From contig JADMKE010000020.1 in the NCBI GenBank assembly GCA_018780035.1, forward strand, positions 62,001 to 126,000: 64,000 nt of DNA, in the 5' to 3' direction. The translations under genes were made by a program, and so were the position numbers. How positions within the stretch are numbered: position 1 is the stretch's first letter; each line of letters begins with the position of its first letter. Under the pieces are notes generated by a model that was not told where the DNA came from, searched no databases, and saw only the letters and a list, made by a program, of their open reading frames with translations. Below, in pieces: positions 16,132 through 23,130 of this stretch. The stretch is from Candidatus Sericytochromatia bacterium. Its GTDB lineage: Bacteria; Cyanobacteriota; Sericytochromatia; UBA7694.

Positions 16132-16676
16132 TCTGATTCTCTAAGCGGCAACCCGACTGATGATTCGGGCCTATGTATTTCCCCTGTAAAAACACTGACA
16201 TAGGGATGGCGCTGAGTGTAAAAAGCGAGTAGGGCTTTGCCTGCCTTTAAAAGCGTTTCAGCGGGGACTTCTCGCTCCAGGCCCGCGAAATAGACCTGTT
16301 CTTCTTTTTTGATATGGGTTTCGAGAATGCCACCGAGCTGGCTCAAGGCATGAGTTATCTCAATGGCATTGCCCTGCTGCAAGTCCAGAATCAGGGACCG
16401 CATCTGCTGATGCTCAGCCCGCAATGTTTGGCTGACAGCCTGCAATTCAGGAGAGAGCAGGGGCTCCAAAGGATCGAACAAACAGCTTTCTTCGGCTTCA
16501 AAATGCCAGTGCAGCTCATCCTGCCACATCTGTAAGACCTTGTCGCGCTGCTCCAAGGGGTCTGTTGGCCAGGGATAACGGGGATTGGAAGATTTGCCAT
16601 GTTTGAGGCAATAGACCAGAATCAGGGCGCTTAAATGTTCCCGCGAGAGCGGAGCAAGTTCTTGACTGCGTTTCAT
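16128..16676 (-). CDS. Hemerythrin-like HHE domain protein
   Basis: This 182-residue protein has no signal peptide. Metal-ligand segments typical of the HHE fold are visible: SREHLSALILVYCLKHG, WQDELHWHFEAEESCLFDPLE, RAEHQQMRSLI and ETHIKKEEQVYFAGLE. It is the third hemerythrin-type protein in the island. It is transcribed towards modC and starts beside the TetR gene promoter region. Probable roles are iron, O2 or NO binding; none can be chosen from sequence. Confidence 0.78.
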   Translation of the reverse strand: MKRSQELAPLSREHLSALILVYCLKHGKSSNPRYPWPTDPLEQRDKVLQMWQDELHWHFEAEESCLFDPLEPLLSPELQAVSQTLRAEHQQMRSLILDLQQGNAIEITHALSQLGGILETHIKKEEQVYFAGLEREVPAETLLKAGKALLAFYTQRHPYVSVFTGEIHRPESSVGLPLRESD

Positions 16677-16752
16677 TTTGGGAATCCTTTTTCTTGTATT
16701 ATCGCTGGTTTTAAATGAATTGGCTTGCTATTTTAAAGGCCCAGATCTATGA

Positions 16753-16774
16753 TGTAAGTAATCACTTACTTACA
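16753..16774. promoter_or_regulatory. Perfect palindromic operator ahead of the TetR gene
   Basis: Nine-base arms TGTAAGTAA and TTACTTACA flank a 4-bp centre. The palindrome ends 11 bp before the TetR start codon, an ideal place for autorepression. It may also cover the promoter of the divergent hemerythrin gene. Confidence 0.8.
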
Positions 16775-16785
16775 AAGGAAAATAG

Positions 16786-17370
16786 ATGTCCGAGCATCCC
16801 CCGACCCGTCAACGCATTCTGGAAGCCGCCCGTGAACTTTTTACCCAACACGGTTATCACGGCACTTCTACCCGCAAACTGGCGGCGCTTGTGGGCATTA
16901 CCGAAGGAGCCATTTTCAGGCATTTTGCCAGCAAGCGTGAAATTTTGATGGCGCTTTTACAGCCAAATATTGCGCAACACCTGAGCGCCGCTGGAGTGTC
17001 GCAGGGCTCACCCCGGCAGGTTTTGGGCCAATTTGTGCACAAACGTGCCCGCCAATTTGAGGCAATTTTTCCGCTGCTCAAAATCGTCTTGCTCGAAAGT
17101 GAGGTCGAGCCCGAACTCAAACAGGCTTGGCTCCAGCAGGTTTTACTTCAGGCCCGTGATGATTTAAGCATCTGCTTTGCCCGTTGGCAAGACAGCGCAG
17201 AAATCCGCCCGGATTTGACACCTGAAGCGCTTTCTCGCCTCTTGATGACCCAGCTCTTTGGCTCGCTCTTTCTCAACCAGGTTTCGGAGGGGGTCTTTTT
17301 TGCCCCCGAAACCCTGGAGTCGCAATTGGAACTGAGTCTGGAATTGTTCTTAAATTCAGTCACCCTCTGA
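16786..17370 (+). CDS. TetR family transcriptional repressor
   Basis: This 194-residue protein begins with a helix-turn-helix typical of TetR: RQRILEAARELFTQHGYHG, then STRKLAALVGITEGAIFRHF, then ASKREIL. The C-terminal ligand domain is helical with no recognisable ligand signature. It precedes, by 14 bp, a gene for a small membrane protein and then a secreted cupin, which it probably controls together with itself through the adjacent palindrome. The inducer is unknown. Confidence 0.9.
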   Translation: MSEHPPTRQRILEAARELFTQHGYHGTSTRKLAALVGITEGAIFRHFASKREILMALLQPNIAQHLSAAGVSQGSPRQVLGQFVHKRARQFEAIFPLLKIVLLESEVEPELKQAWLQQVLLQARDDLSICFARWQDSAEIRPDLTPEALSRLLMTQLFGSLFLNQVSEGVFFAPETLESQLELSLELFLNSVTL

Positions 17371-17384
17371 AGGAGGTTTGGTCT

Positions 17385-17834
17385 ATGTCTTTGAAAAAAC
17401 ATCTCTGCCCCCCTGGGCATGCCAATATGGGGTTGGGTCTGCTGGCGATGGCAGGTTTTATGGCCTATGGTTTTTTGCTGATCTATCTGCGCGACTTTGC
17501 CCCCGGCAAAGAGGCCTGGGTTGCTGCGTCAGCCAGTGGCGCGCATTTTGAAGCCAAATTGGCACATGTCCATGGCAATTTGCTCGCTTTTCTCAATCTG
17601 GTGATTGGCTATCTCTTAATACAATTGCCTTACCCACCCAAACAGGCCCGCGCGATTTCGGTGCTGGCCCTGCTGGGTCTGCTGATGCCGATCGGCATCT
17701 TAATGGAGGTCCTCTGGCACGTGCCACCACTGCCCGTGGTGATCGGTGCGCTGAGCATGACAATCTCCGTGGCTTGGTTGGGAGTGCTCACCCTAACCCA
17801 AGCCAAAAATCCCGCATTTTCCAAAAATCACTGA
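17385..17834 (+). CDS. Four-helix membrane protein of unknown function
   Basis: This 149-residue protein is not recognised. It has four predicted membrane helices and several His that could sit at or in the membrane: PPGHAN near residue 11, AHVHGNLLAF near residue 60 and WHVP near residue 110. This pattern could bind heme or copper, but no family signature confirms it. A strong GGAGG ribosome site precedes the ATG. The gene is between the TetR regulator and a secreted cupin and likely shares their operon. Confidence 0.7.
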   Translation: MSLKKHLCPPGHANMGLGLLAMAGFMAYGFLLIYLRDFAPGKEAWVAASASGAHFEAKLAHVHGNLLAFLNLVIGYLLIQLPYPPKQARAISVLALLGLLMPIGILMEVLWHVPPLPVVIGALSMTISVAWLGVLTLTQAKNPAFSKNH

Positions 17835-17859
17835 TGTTTAAATTACAAGGAGTCCCCAT

Positions 17860-18264
17860 ATGAAAAACACGAAACGTCTCACCCTTTTGAGTGCCTTGCT
17901 GCTGGCCATCAGCTTCGGAGCAGGAACAGCCCTGGCAGAAACCCCCATACAGCCCGCAGCAGAGTCCATCCAGGCCCAAATTGAATACAATGCCGAGAAA
18001 CCCGCCAAAAAAGTCTTGTTCTCGACCCCCCAGTATGAGTTGATTCTGTTCGCTTTTGATGCTGGCCAAGGCCTGAAGGGGCACGCGGTACCCTTTGCGG
18101 CATACATTCAGGTGATCGAAGGTGAAGGGGTGCTGATGCTGGAAGACAAACCCGTGACGATCAAAGCGGGGGAAGGATTTGCCCTGCCTGCGGGTGTGCC
18201 CCACTCGGTCAAGGCTCCCGGTCGCTTTAAAATGCTCTTGCTCAAACAATTGGGAAAACTCTAA
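17860..18264 (+). CDS. Exported cupin-domain protein
   Basis: This 134-residue protein has a clear signal peptide (ending near GTALAE) and one cupin barrel. Motif 1 is around GLKGHAVPFAAYIQVIEGEG and motif 2 is GEGFALPAGVPHSVKA, where PAGVPH carries the expected His. The substrate is unknown. It follows the membrane protein under the TetR gene and has an AAGGAG ribosome site. Its end overlaps the convergent heme A synthase gene by four bases. Confidence 0.8.
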   Translation: MKNTKRLTLLSALLLAISFGAGTALAETPIQPAAESIQAQIEYNAEKPAKKVLFSTPQYELILFAFDAGQGLKGHAVPFAAYIQVIEGEGVLMLEDKPVTIKAGEGFALPAGVPHSVKAPGRFKMLLLKQLGKL

Positions 18265-19304
18265 TTTGAAAAAGTCTCAGCGTGGGGGCGGTCTGCTCTC
18301 ACGCTGAAGCTCATACTGACCCAAAGTGTCAGCCCCAAGAGCAGCACGGCTCCTGCTTGATGGGCAACGCCCAAAGAAACAGGAACTTTGTAGAGGAGGG
18401 CCAAGACCCCCAGACTGAATTGCAAAAGAGTCAAGCTCGCCAGCAGAATAGCTGAACGTCTCAAAACAGGTGCACGTTTGCTCAGCCAAAGCGCATAAAC
18501 TGGCAGCAAACACACAAGCAGCCAGCCCAGCAGTCGGTGATGAAATTGCACCGTGGCCAGATTTTCAAAGCAGTCGCGCCACCAGGGCTGCAACGTATAA
18601 AGATCTGCCGGAATCAGGCGGCCATGCATCAGCGGAAAGGTATTAAACGCCAGACCTGCTTTATTGCCCGCCACAAAGCCCCCGAGGGCGATCATCAGGA
18701 CCAACAAAGCCAACACAACCTTTGAAAAGGGATGCAGCTTGCCCGGCGCTTGGGGATATCTGTACAAAAAACACTGGCGCAGCAGCAGCCCCAAGATCAA
18801 CAGCGCCAGCAACAAATGGACTGTCAACCGGTAAGGACTGACCCTGGGAATATCCACCAACCCACTTTGGACCATATACCAGCCCATGGCTCCTTGCAGA
18901 CCGCCCAAGAGAAAGATGCCCCCCAATTTCAATGAGGCTTGAACGATCAGGCTTTTTTTGAAGGTAAAATAGAGCAGCGGCAAGAGAAAGGCCAAGCCGA
19001 TCATGCGCCCAAGCAATCTGTGAAAATACTCCAGGTAAAAGATTGCCTGAAAACCCGCCAAGGTCATATTGGAATTGATCTGTTGGTATTCAGGAAATGC
19101 CTGGTAGCGTTCAAACAGGGCTTGCCAATCCGCCTCATTCAAAGGCGGAATTGCCCCCATCAACGGCTTCCATTCCACAATCGAGAGTCCCGAATGGGTC
19201 AAGCGGGTCACGCCGCCGAGCAGAATCATGGCAAAGAGCAGACCCACAAGTACCCAAAGCCAGATTTCGACAGATGTTTGCGCAGGAGGATGGGGCTTTG
19301 ACAT
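18261..19304 (-). CDS. ctaA: Heme A synthase (COX15/CtaA family)
   Basis: This 347-residue membrane protein converts heme O to heme A by oxidising the C8 methyl group. It has eight predicted helices and the family hallmarks GGVTRLTHSGLSIVEWKP near the start, EYFHRLLGR, FVAGNKAGLAFNTFPLM and FHHRLLGW, whose His residues ligate the two hemes. The start at 19304 (MSKPH) was preferred to an upstream ATG that overlaps the norF-like gene. It is last in a three-gene run with norE- and norF-like genes, which hints that those could instead serve an aa3-type oxidase, but no coxA or coxB is present here. Confidence 0.92.
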   Translation of the reverse strand: MSKPHPPAQTSVEIWLWVLVGLLFAMILLGGVTRLTHSGLSIVEWKPLMGAIPPLNEADWQALFERYQAFPEYQQINSNMTLAGFQAIFYLEYFHRLLGRMIGLAFLLPLLYFTFKKSLIVQASLKLGGIFLLGGLQGAMGWYMVQSGLVDIPRVSPYRLTVHLLLALLILGLLLRQCFLYRYPQAPGKLHPFSKVVLALLVLMIALGGFVAGNKAGLAFNTFPLMHGRLIPADLYTLQPWWRDCFENLATVQFHHRLLGWLLVCLLPVYALWLSKRAPVLRRSAILLASLTLLQFSLGVLALLYKVPVSLGVAHQAGAVLLLGLTLWVSMSFSVRADRPHAETFSN

Positions 19305-19308
19305 CTTT

Positions 19309-19587
19309 TTAACGCTGCAACAAAACAATCAGCCCCAAGGCCAGGCCTACAAAAAAGACCCCAAAACCCAGGCCAAAGCCCCAAGGCATGCGCTTGAGTT
19401 CCATAAACTCCAAGCCAATTAAAAGAGCTTTGAGTGTCGCAATGCCCAGAACAATCGGCGTGATCAGTGCATTCTGGCTGTTTTCAGCGAAAAAATAGCT
19501 CAGGAGTGTGAGCGGCAACAAAAGCAGCCAGATCCCATCAGTCCAAAAGGGGCTCACCGGGTGTTCTGAAGCAGAGTTGTTTGACAT
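19309..19587 (-). CDS. norF: NorF-like small membrane subunit (COX4-type family)
   Basis: This 92-residue protein has three predicted membrane helices and the family-typical LKALLIGLEFMELK segment with conserved Lys and Glu. The same family contains the small subunit IV of bacterial cytochrome oxidases and NorF of denitrifiers. The preceding gene is NorE-like, the pair is downstream of a Dnr-type box and norCB is nearby, so NorF is the preferred reading. The presence of ctaA next to it leaves an oxidase subunit IV as the alternative. Confidence 0.7.
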   Translation of the reverse strand: MSNNSASEHPVSPFWTDGIWLLLLPLTLLSYFFAENSQNALITPIVLGIATLKALLIGLEFMELKRMPWGFGLGFGVFFVGLALGLIVLLQR

Positions 19588-19613
19588 AAATTATATTCCT
19601 CTAGGGCGAAAGC

Positions 19614-20207
19614 TCAATGACTGAAATAGACCAGGGGAAAAAGCAATACCCAGATGATGTCCACCAGATGCCAATAGACGGCGGTGGCTTCCAGGCTGGT
19701 CTGCTGTTCGGCAAGCAGAGGGCCGGTTCTGAACTTCCAGGCCAGGTAAAACATCAACCCCACCCCCAGAGCCACGTGGGCATTGTGTAAGAGGGTCAAA
19801 AACAGGTAAAAAAACCAGAACATATTGGTCGAAAGCGAGATACCATGGGCATAGACCTGTTGGTATTCCCAGAGTTTGATCGCGATAAAGATCAGCCCAG
19901 AGAGCCCGGTGCCGATCAGCCAAGGTCGAAATGTCCGCTTTAAGCGGCTCAGACAAACAGCACGGGCGGCCATCCAACTGCCAGTCAGCAGAATCAGGGT
20001 GTTCAATGTGCCTTGGGCAGGATGCAGCAGGGCCTGACCGGCCTGAAACATCGCGGTTTCACTGCGGCCAACCCAGGCAAAGCCCAGAAAGAAGAGGGCA
20101 AAGGTCAGGATTTCCAGCCAAAAGACAAACCAGACCAAGAGCCCTCCGGGCAGCGTTTCGAGCTGCTCATTGAGCTGTTGAGAGAAATCCGAAGGTGAGT
20201 GTGTCAT
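19614..20207 (-). CDS. norE: NorE-like, cytochrome oxidase subunit III family protein
   Basis: This 197-residue protein has five predicted helices, as in NorE and short oxidase subunit III proteins. Conserved features are GGLLVWFVFWLEILTFALFF, a central E-Y-x-H segment and the C-terminal VYWHLVDIIWVLLFPLVY, the subunit III signature around the WH..D motif. NorE supports nitric oxide reductase activity without being part of the core enzyme. The start lies 74 bp from a Dnr-type box with a GATACT hexamer at 20254-20259 at 32-bp spacing. Confidence 0.8.
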   Translation of the reverse strand: MTHSPSDFSQQLNEQLETLPGGLLVWFVFWLEILTFALFFLGFAWVGRSETAMFQAGQALLHPAQGTLNTLILLTGSWMAARAVCLSRLKRTFRPWLIGTGLSGLIFIAIKLWEYQQVYAHGISLSTNMFWFFYLFLTLLHNAHVALGVGLMFYLAWKFRTGPLLAEQQTSLEATAVYWHLVDIIWVLLFPLVYFSH

Positions 20208-20280
20208 TAATGGAGAGATGTCTGACTTTCAGTGTATTTTTAAGCCTGAACTGAGTATCCATTAGAATGAAGAGTGCGTC

Positions 20281-20296
20281 TTTGTTTTGGCGCAAA
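20281..20296. promoter_or_regulatory. Dnr-type operator between norE and a universal stress gene
   Basis: The sequence TTTGTTTTGGCGCAAA has one good half-site and one degenerate one. On the minus strand GATACT (20254-20259) lies 32 bp from the centre. On the plus side only a weak AAAAAT hexamer (20318-20323) has this spacing. Confidence 0.62.
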
Positions 20297-20347
20297 TTAA
20301 AATAAGGTAAGATTGAGAAAAATAGGATCAAAAGTGAGGCCGATGAT

Positions 20348-20809
20348 ATGTACAGTCATTTTCTCTACCCTGTAGATGGTTCCAATCAAAGCACCAAAAT
20401 GCTGGAACATGTGGTGGCCCAAGCCAAAGCCTTTGGGGCCAAAGTTTCGGTATTAAATGTCTACCACTTGCCGCTGACCATGCCCCAGGTGCATGTCCAC
20501 ACTTTCCCCCCCGAAATTCAGCAACAGATCAGCGCAGGGGCCGAAAATGAAAGCAAGGAACTGCTGCGAGAAGTGCGGCGCGAACTGCATTCACGCGGGG
20601 TGGATTGCAAAACCTTTTCTGTTCATGGCAATCCCAAATTGGTGATTCCCGATTTTGCCAGTGAACATGGCTGTGACCTGATTCTGATGTCCACCAGTGG
20701 TGCAGGCACCTTGAGCCTGAATGGCAGTGTGAATCACTTTGGCAGTACCTGTAGCCACGTGGTTCACCACACACCGGGCATTCCGGTGATGGTTGTCGAT
20801 CTCAACTAA
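20348..20809 (+). CDS. Universal stress protein (UspA family)
   Basis: This 153-residue protein has a single Usp domain. It starts FLYPVDGS and ends in the ATP-loop type sequence LILMSTSGAGTLSLNGSVNHF followed by VVHHTPGIPVMVV, close to the G-2x-G-9x-G-S/T nucleotide-binding pattern. Such proteins are often induced in low oxygen or when respiration stalls. Its promoter is shared with norE through a Dnr-type box, consistent with anaerobic induction. Confidence 0.9.
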   Translation: MYSHFLYPVDGSNQSTKMLEHVVAQAKAFGAKVSVLNVYHLPLTMPQVHVHTFPPEIQQQISAGAENESKELLREVRRELHSRGVDCKTFSVHGNPKLVIPDFASEHGCDLILMSTSGAGTLSLNGSVNHFGSTCSHVVHHTPGIPVMVVDLN

Positions 20810-20816
20810 AGCCGCG

Positions 20817-20846
20817 AAAAAAAGCCACTGCTTGCGAGGCAGTGGC
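20817..20846 (-). terminator. Rho-independent terminator of the porin gene
   Basis: Read on the minus strand, a GCCACTGC/GCAGTGGC stem is followed by seven T. It lies 22 bp beyond the porin stop codon. The plus strand lacks a T run, so the signal acts on the minus strand. Confidence 0.85.
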
Positions 20847-20867
20847 CAATGGTATGGACAGAGAAGG

Positions 20868-22283
20868 TTAGAAACTGTACTGGCTTTGCAAATAGCCAAA
20901 GGTCATCAAGGCAGAGGTGCCGCCCTGGGAATAAAAACTGCCTGGCAAAAATAGACTCAGGCCTGCCTGGGTCTGAAAATGGGCATCCCATTTCCAGGTG
21001 GCGATCAGATCAGCTTCAAAGCCCAGATAGGCATCGCTGCCTGTCGTGGCCTTGCGGGTGACATTGCCTGCCACGCCATAGACATCATCTTGGGTACTGG
21101 CGCGCCAAAAGGCGTGGCCATCCAGGGCCAAATTGAGTTCGGGCAAGGGCTGCGCTGAAAGTGAGCCTTTGAGGCCAATGGCGTTTTGACGGCCAATTTG
21201 GTCGGCATAGCCGTAATAGGCATGGCCGAGCGGAAAGAGTTGATTGAAGGTATTCAGGCTTTTGTCGCTGCTGCTACCGTCGCCGCTGGCATAGTCCAGT
21301 CCCAGTCCCAGACGGGGTTTCCAGGGCAGATCGGGTTTATAGCCCAGATCGAGGGCCGCAAAACCAGCAGAAATGGCCTGATCGCCAAAACTGCCCAGCT
21401 GATAAGCCCCTTCTGTGTCCAGCTCAAAGCCCCAAGGCAATTTGCCATTCAAGCGCAGCCCCAAGGTCTGGCGGTCTTCTTGGGCTTCGATAGCCTGATA
21501 ACTGGTTTTGGATTTGTGCAGCCCCAACCAATAGAGATCGCTGTTCCAATTATCAAAAGGCAAGGGCCCTGTGGCATAGAGCCCATAGACAGAGGTACCT
21601 GCATCACTCAGATTCAGGTTCCAGGGCTGGGATTTGACAAGTTGCGCATAGAGTCCACGCAGGTTCCAGCCATGTGTTTGACCAATCAGGCTGATGGCGT
21701 CAAAGGTCCGGCGGGTATTGACCCAGACCAATGAGCTGATCAAACGCTGTTTGCCCAAATCCATTTCTTGGCGGCCCGGTCGCAACAAGACGTAGCTATC
21801 GGGGGCCCAGGTGTATTTTAAGTCGAGAAAGGCGTTTTGCAGATCGAGGCTGTCGAGATCAATACTGCGCAGGCCAGTTGGCAGGTTATCTGCGATTCCC
21901 CCGGGCAAATTGCGCGGGGTGCCCAGTGCGCTGATACCTTCCAGATACAGTCTGAAAAAATCCGTGGCGTGAAAGTCAGCATGCAAACGCCATTGGTTTA
22001 AAGCAAAAATCGCATTTTGATCTGGTTTAAAATCATAGCCACTCCAGCCTTCGGCGCGTATCCGCCAGGAGCCGCCCAAGGAGAGATAGATCTGGCCATC
22101 TTCAGAAAATGGGATGTATTTTAAACTGTCCCAAAATTCGGGGTTGGCTGCTGGTGATTTGAGTTCCAGCCAATTTTCTTCATAACGCAGATTTTTCAAG
22201 CTCGGCCGGGCTTGGGCCTGGGGTGTGAGCAATGGCAAAGTGCTTAAAAAAGCGCAAACCAAGGGGAGAAGGTGTTTTTTCAT
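20868..22283 (-). CDS. Outer-membrane beta-barrel, alginate-export family (AlgE-like) porin
   Basis: This 471-residue protein has a signal peptide (ending PQAQA) and a body of alternating strands rich in Gly, Tyr and Trp that ends in Phe, as outer-membrane barrels do. Segments such as LSLGGSWRIRAEGW, RPGRQEMDLGKQRLIS and the RRTFDAISL stretch match the alginate-export domain family. Members occur next to denitrification genes in other bacteria and may pass anions such as nitrate or nitrite; that substrate is only inferred. It diverges from norC across a perfect Dnr-type box. Confidence 0.82.
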   Translation of the reverse strand: MKKHLLPLVCAFLSTLPLLTPQAQARPSLKNLRYEENWLELKSPAANPEFWDSLKYIPFSEDGQIYLSLGGSWRIRAEGWSGYDFKPDQNAIFALNQWRLHADFHATDFFRLYLEGISALGTPRNLPGGIADNLPTGLRSIDLDSLDLQNAFLDLKYTWAPDSYVLLRPGRQEMDLGKQRLISSLVWVNTRRTFDAISLIGQTHGWNLRGLYAQLVKSQPWNLNLSDAGTSVYGLYATGPLPFDNWNSDLYWLGLHKSKTSYQAIEAQEDRQTLGLRLNGKLPWGFELDTEGAYQLGSFGDQAISAGFAALDLGYKPDLPWKPRLGLGLDYASGDGSSSDKSLNTFNQLFPLGHAYYGYADQIGRQNAIGLKGSLSAQPLPELNLALDGHAFWRASTQDDVYGVAGNVTRKATTGSDAYLGFEADLIATWKWDAHFQTQAGLSLFLPGSFYSQGGTSALMTFGYLQSQYSF

Positions 22284-22335
22284 AATGAGATCCTCCGGTT
22301 ACTTTAAGAGCTTAACCTGTCCTGTGTGTTTGCTC

Positions 22336-22351
22336 TTTGCGCCTGCGCAAA
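22336..22351. promoter_or_regulatory. Dnr-type operator between the porin gene and norC
   Basis: The sequence is TTTGCGCCTGCGCAAA with perfect 7-bp half-sites. TAAGCT occurs on both sides, at 22309-22314 (minus) and 22373-22378 (plus), each 32 bp from the centre, making a fully symmetric divergent promoter. Confidence 0.78.
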
Positions 22352-22412
22352 GACGAAAGTGCCTGTTTTTCCTAAGCTGAAGATCATTCTTTTGCTTTGA
22401 AAGGAGCCCACC

Positions 22413-23117
22413 ATGCTCTCCAAATCCCAGGCCCGACTGTTTTTTCTGGGCGGCACCCTGGTTTTTTCGTGCGTTTTTCTGTATTTAACTGTGGATTCGA
22501 TTGGAAAAATCCCCGAACAGACCCGATCCGTCAATATCACCGCAGAGGTCAAACGGGGCAAACACCTCTTTGACAAAAATAACTGTATGGGCTGCCACAC
22601 CATCTTGGGGGAAGGCGCGTATTACGCCCCTGAATTGACCAAAGTCTACGAACGACGGGGCCCTGAGTGGATGAAGGTCTTTCTCAAAGATCCCGAAGCC
22701 ATGTACCCGAATCAACGCAAAATGGTCAACTACCATTTAAAACCAGAAGAAATCAGCGATTTAATTGCCTTTTTTAAATGGATTGGTGAGATGGACCTCA
22801 ATGGTTTCCCCCCCAAACCAGATATTCAAGCAAACCAAACTTCAGCGAGCGGTTCTGCAGCGAAAAGCGCTCAAAGCGCTGCTCAGGCCATTCCCGCCAA
22901 ATACACAGCCCTTTGCACCGCTTGCCACCAATTGGGCGGCCAAGGCGGCAATGTCGGCCCGGCCCTCGATGGGGTCGGTAGCCGCAGAGATGCCGCCTGG
23001 ATCGATACCTGGTTAAAAGATCCCAATGCCGTTAAACCCGGTACCGCCATGCCCCAAATGCCCCTGAGCGAACTTGAACGCCAGGAATTGGCCAGCTTTT
23101 TGGCTGCCCAGAAATAG
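22413..23117 (+). CDS. norC: Nitric oxide reductase cytochrome c subunit with an added second heme domain
   Basis: NorC passes electrons to the catalytic subunit NorB. This protein has 234 residues, where a normal NorC has about 150. An uncleaved N-terminal membrane helix (residues about 9-30) is followed by the NorC domain with heme site NNCMGCHTILGEGAYYAPEL and an axial-Met segment around QRKMVNYH. A Ser/Ala-rich linker then leads to a second cytochrome c domain with heme site CTACH and a late MPQMPLS Met. The fusion probably carries a built-in electron donor. It has an AAAGGAG ribosome site and heads norCBQD. Confidence 0.92.
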   Translation: MLSKSQARLFFLGGTLVFSCVFLYLTVDSIGKIPEQTRSVNITAEVKRGKHLFDKNNCMGCHTILGEGAYYAPELTKVYERRGPEWMKVFLKDPEAMYPNQRKMVNYHLKPEEISDLIAFFKWIGEMDLNGFPPKPDIQANQTSASGSAAKSAQSAAQAIPAKYTALCTACHQLGGQGGNVGPALDGVGSRRDAAWIDTWLKDPNAVKPGTAMPQMPLSELERQELASFLAAQK

Positions 23118-23130
23118 CGAGGAAAAAATT

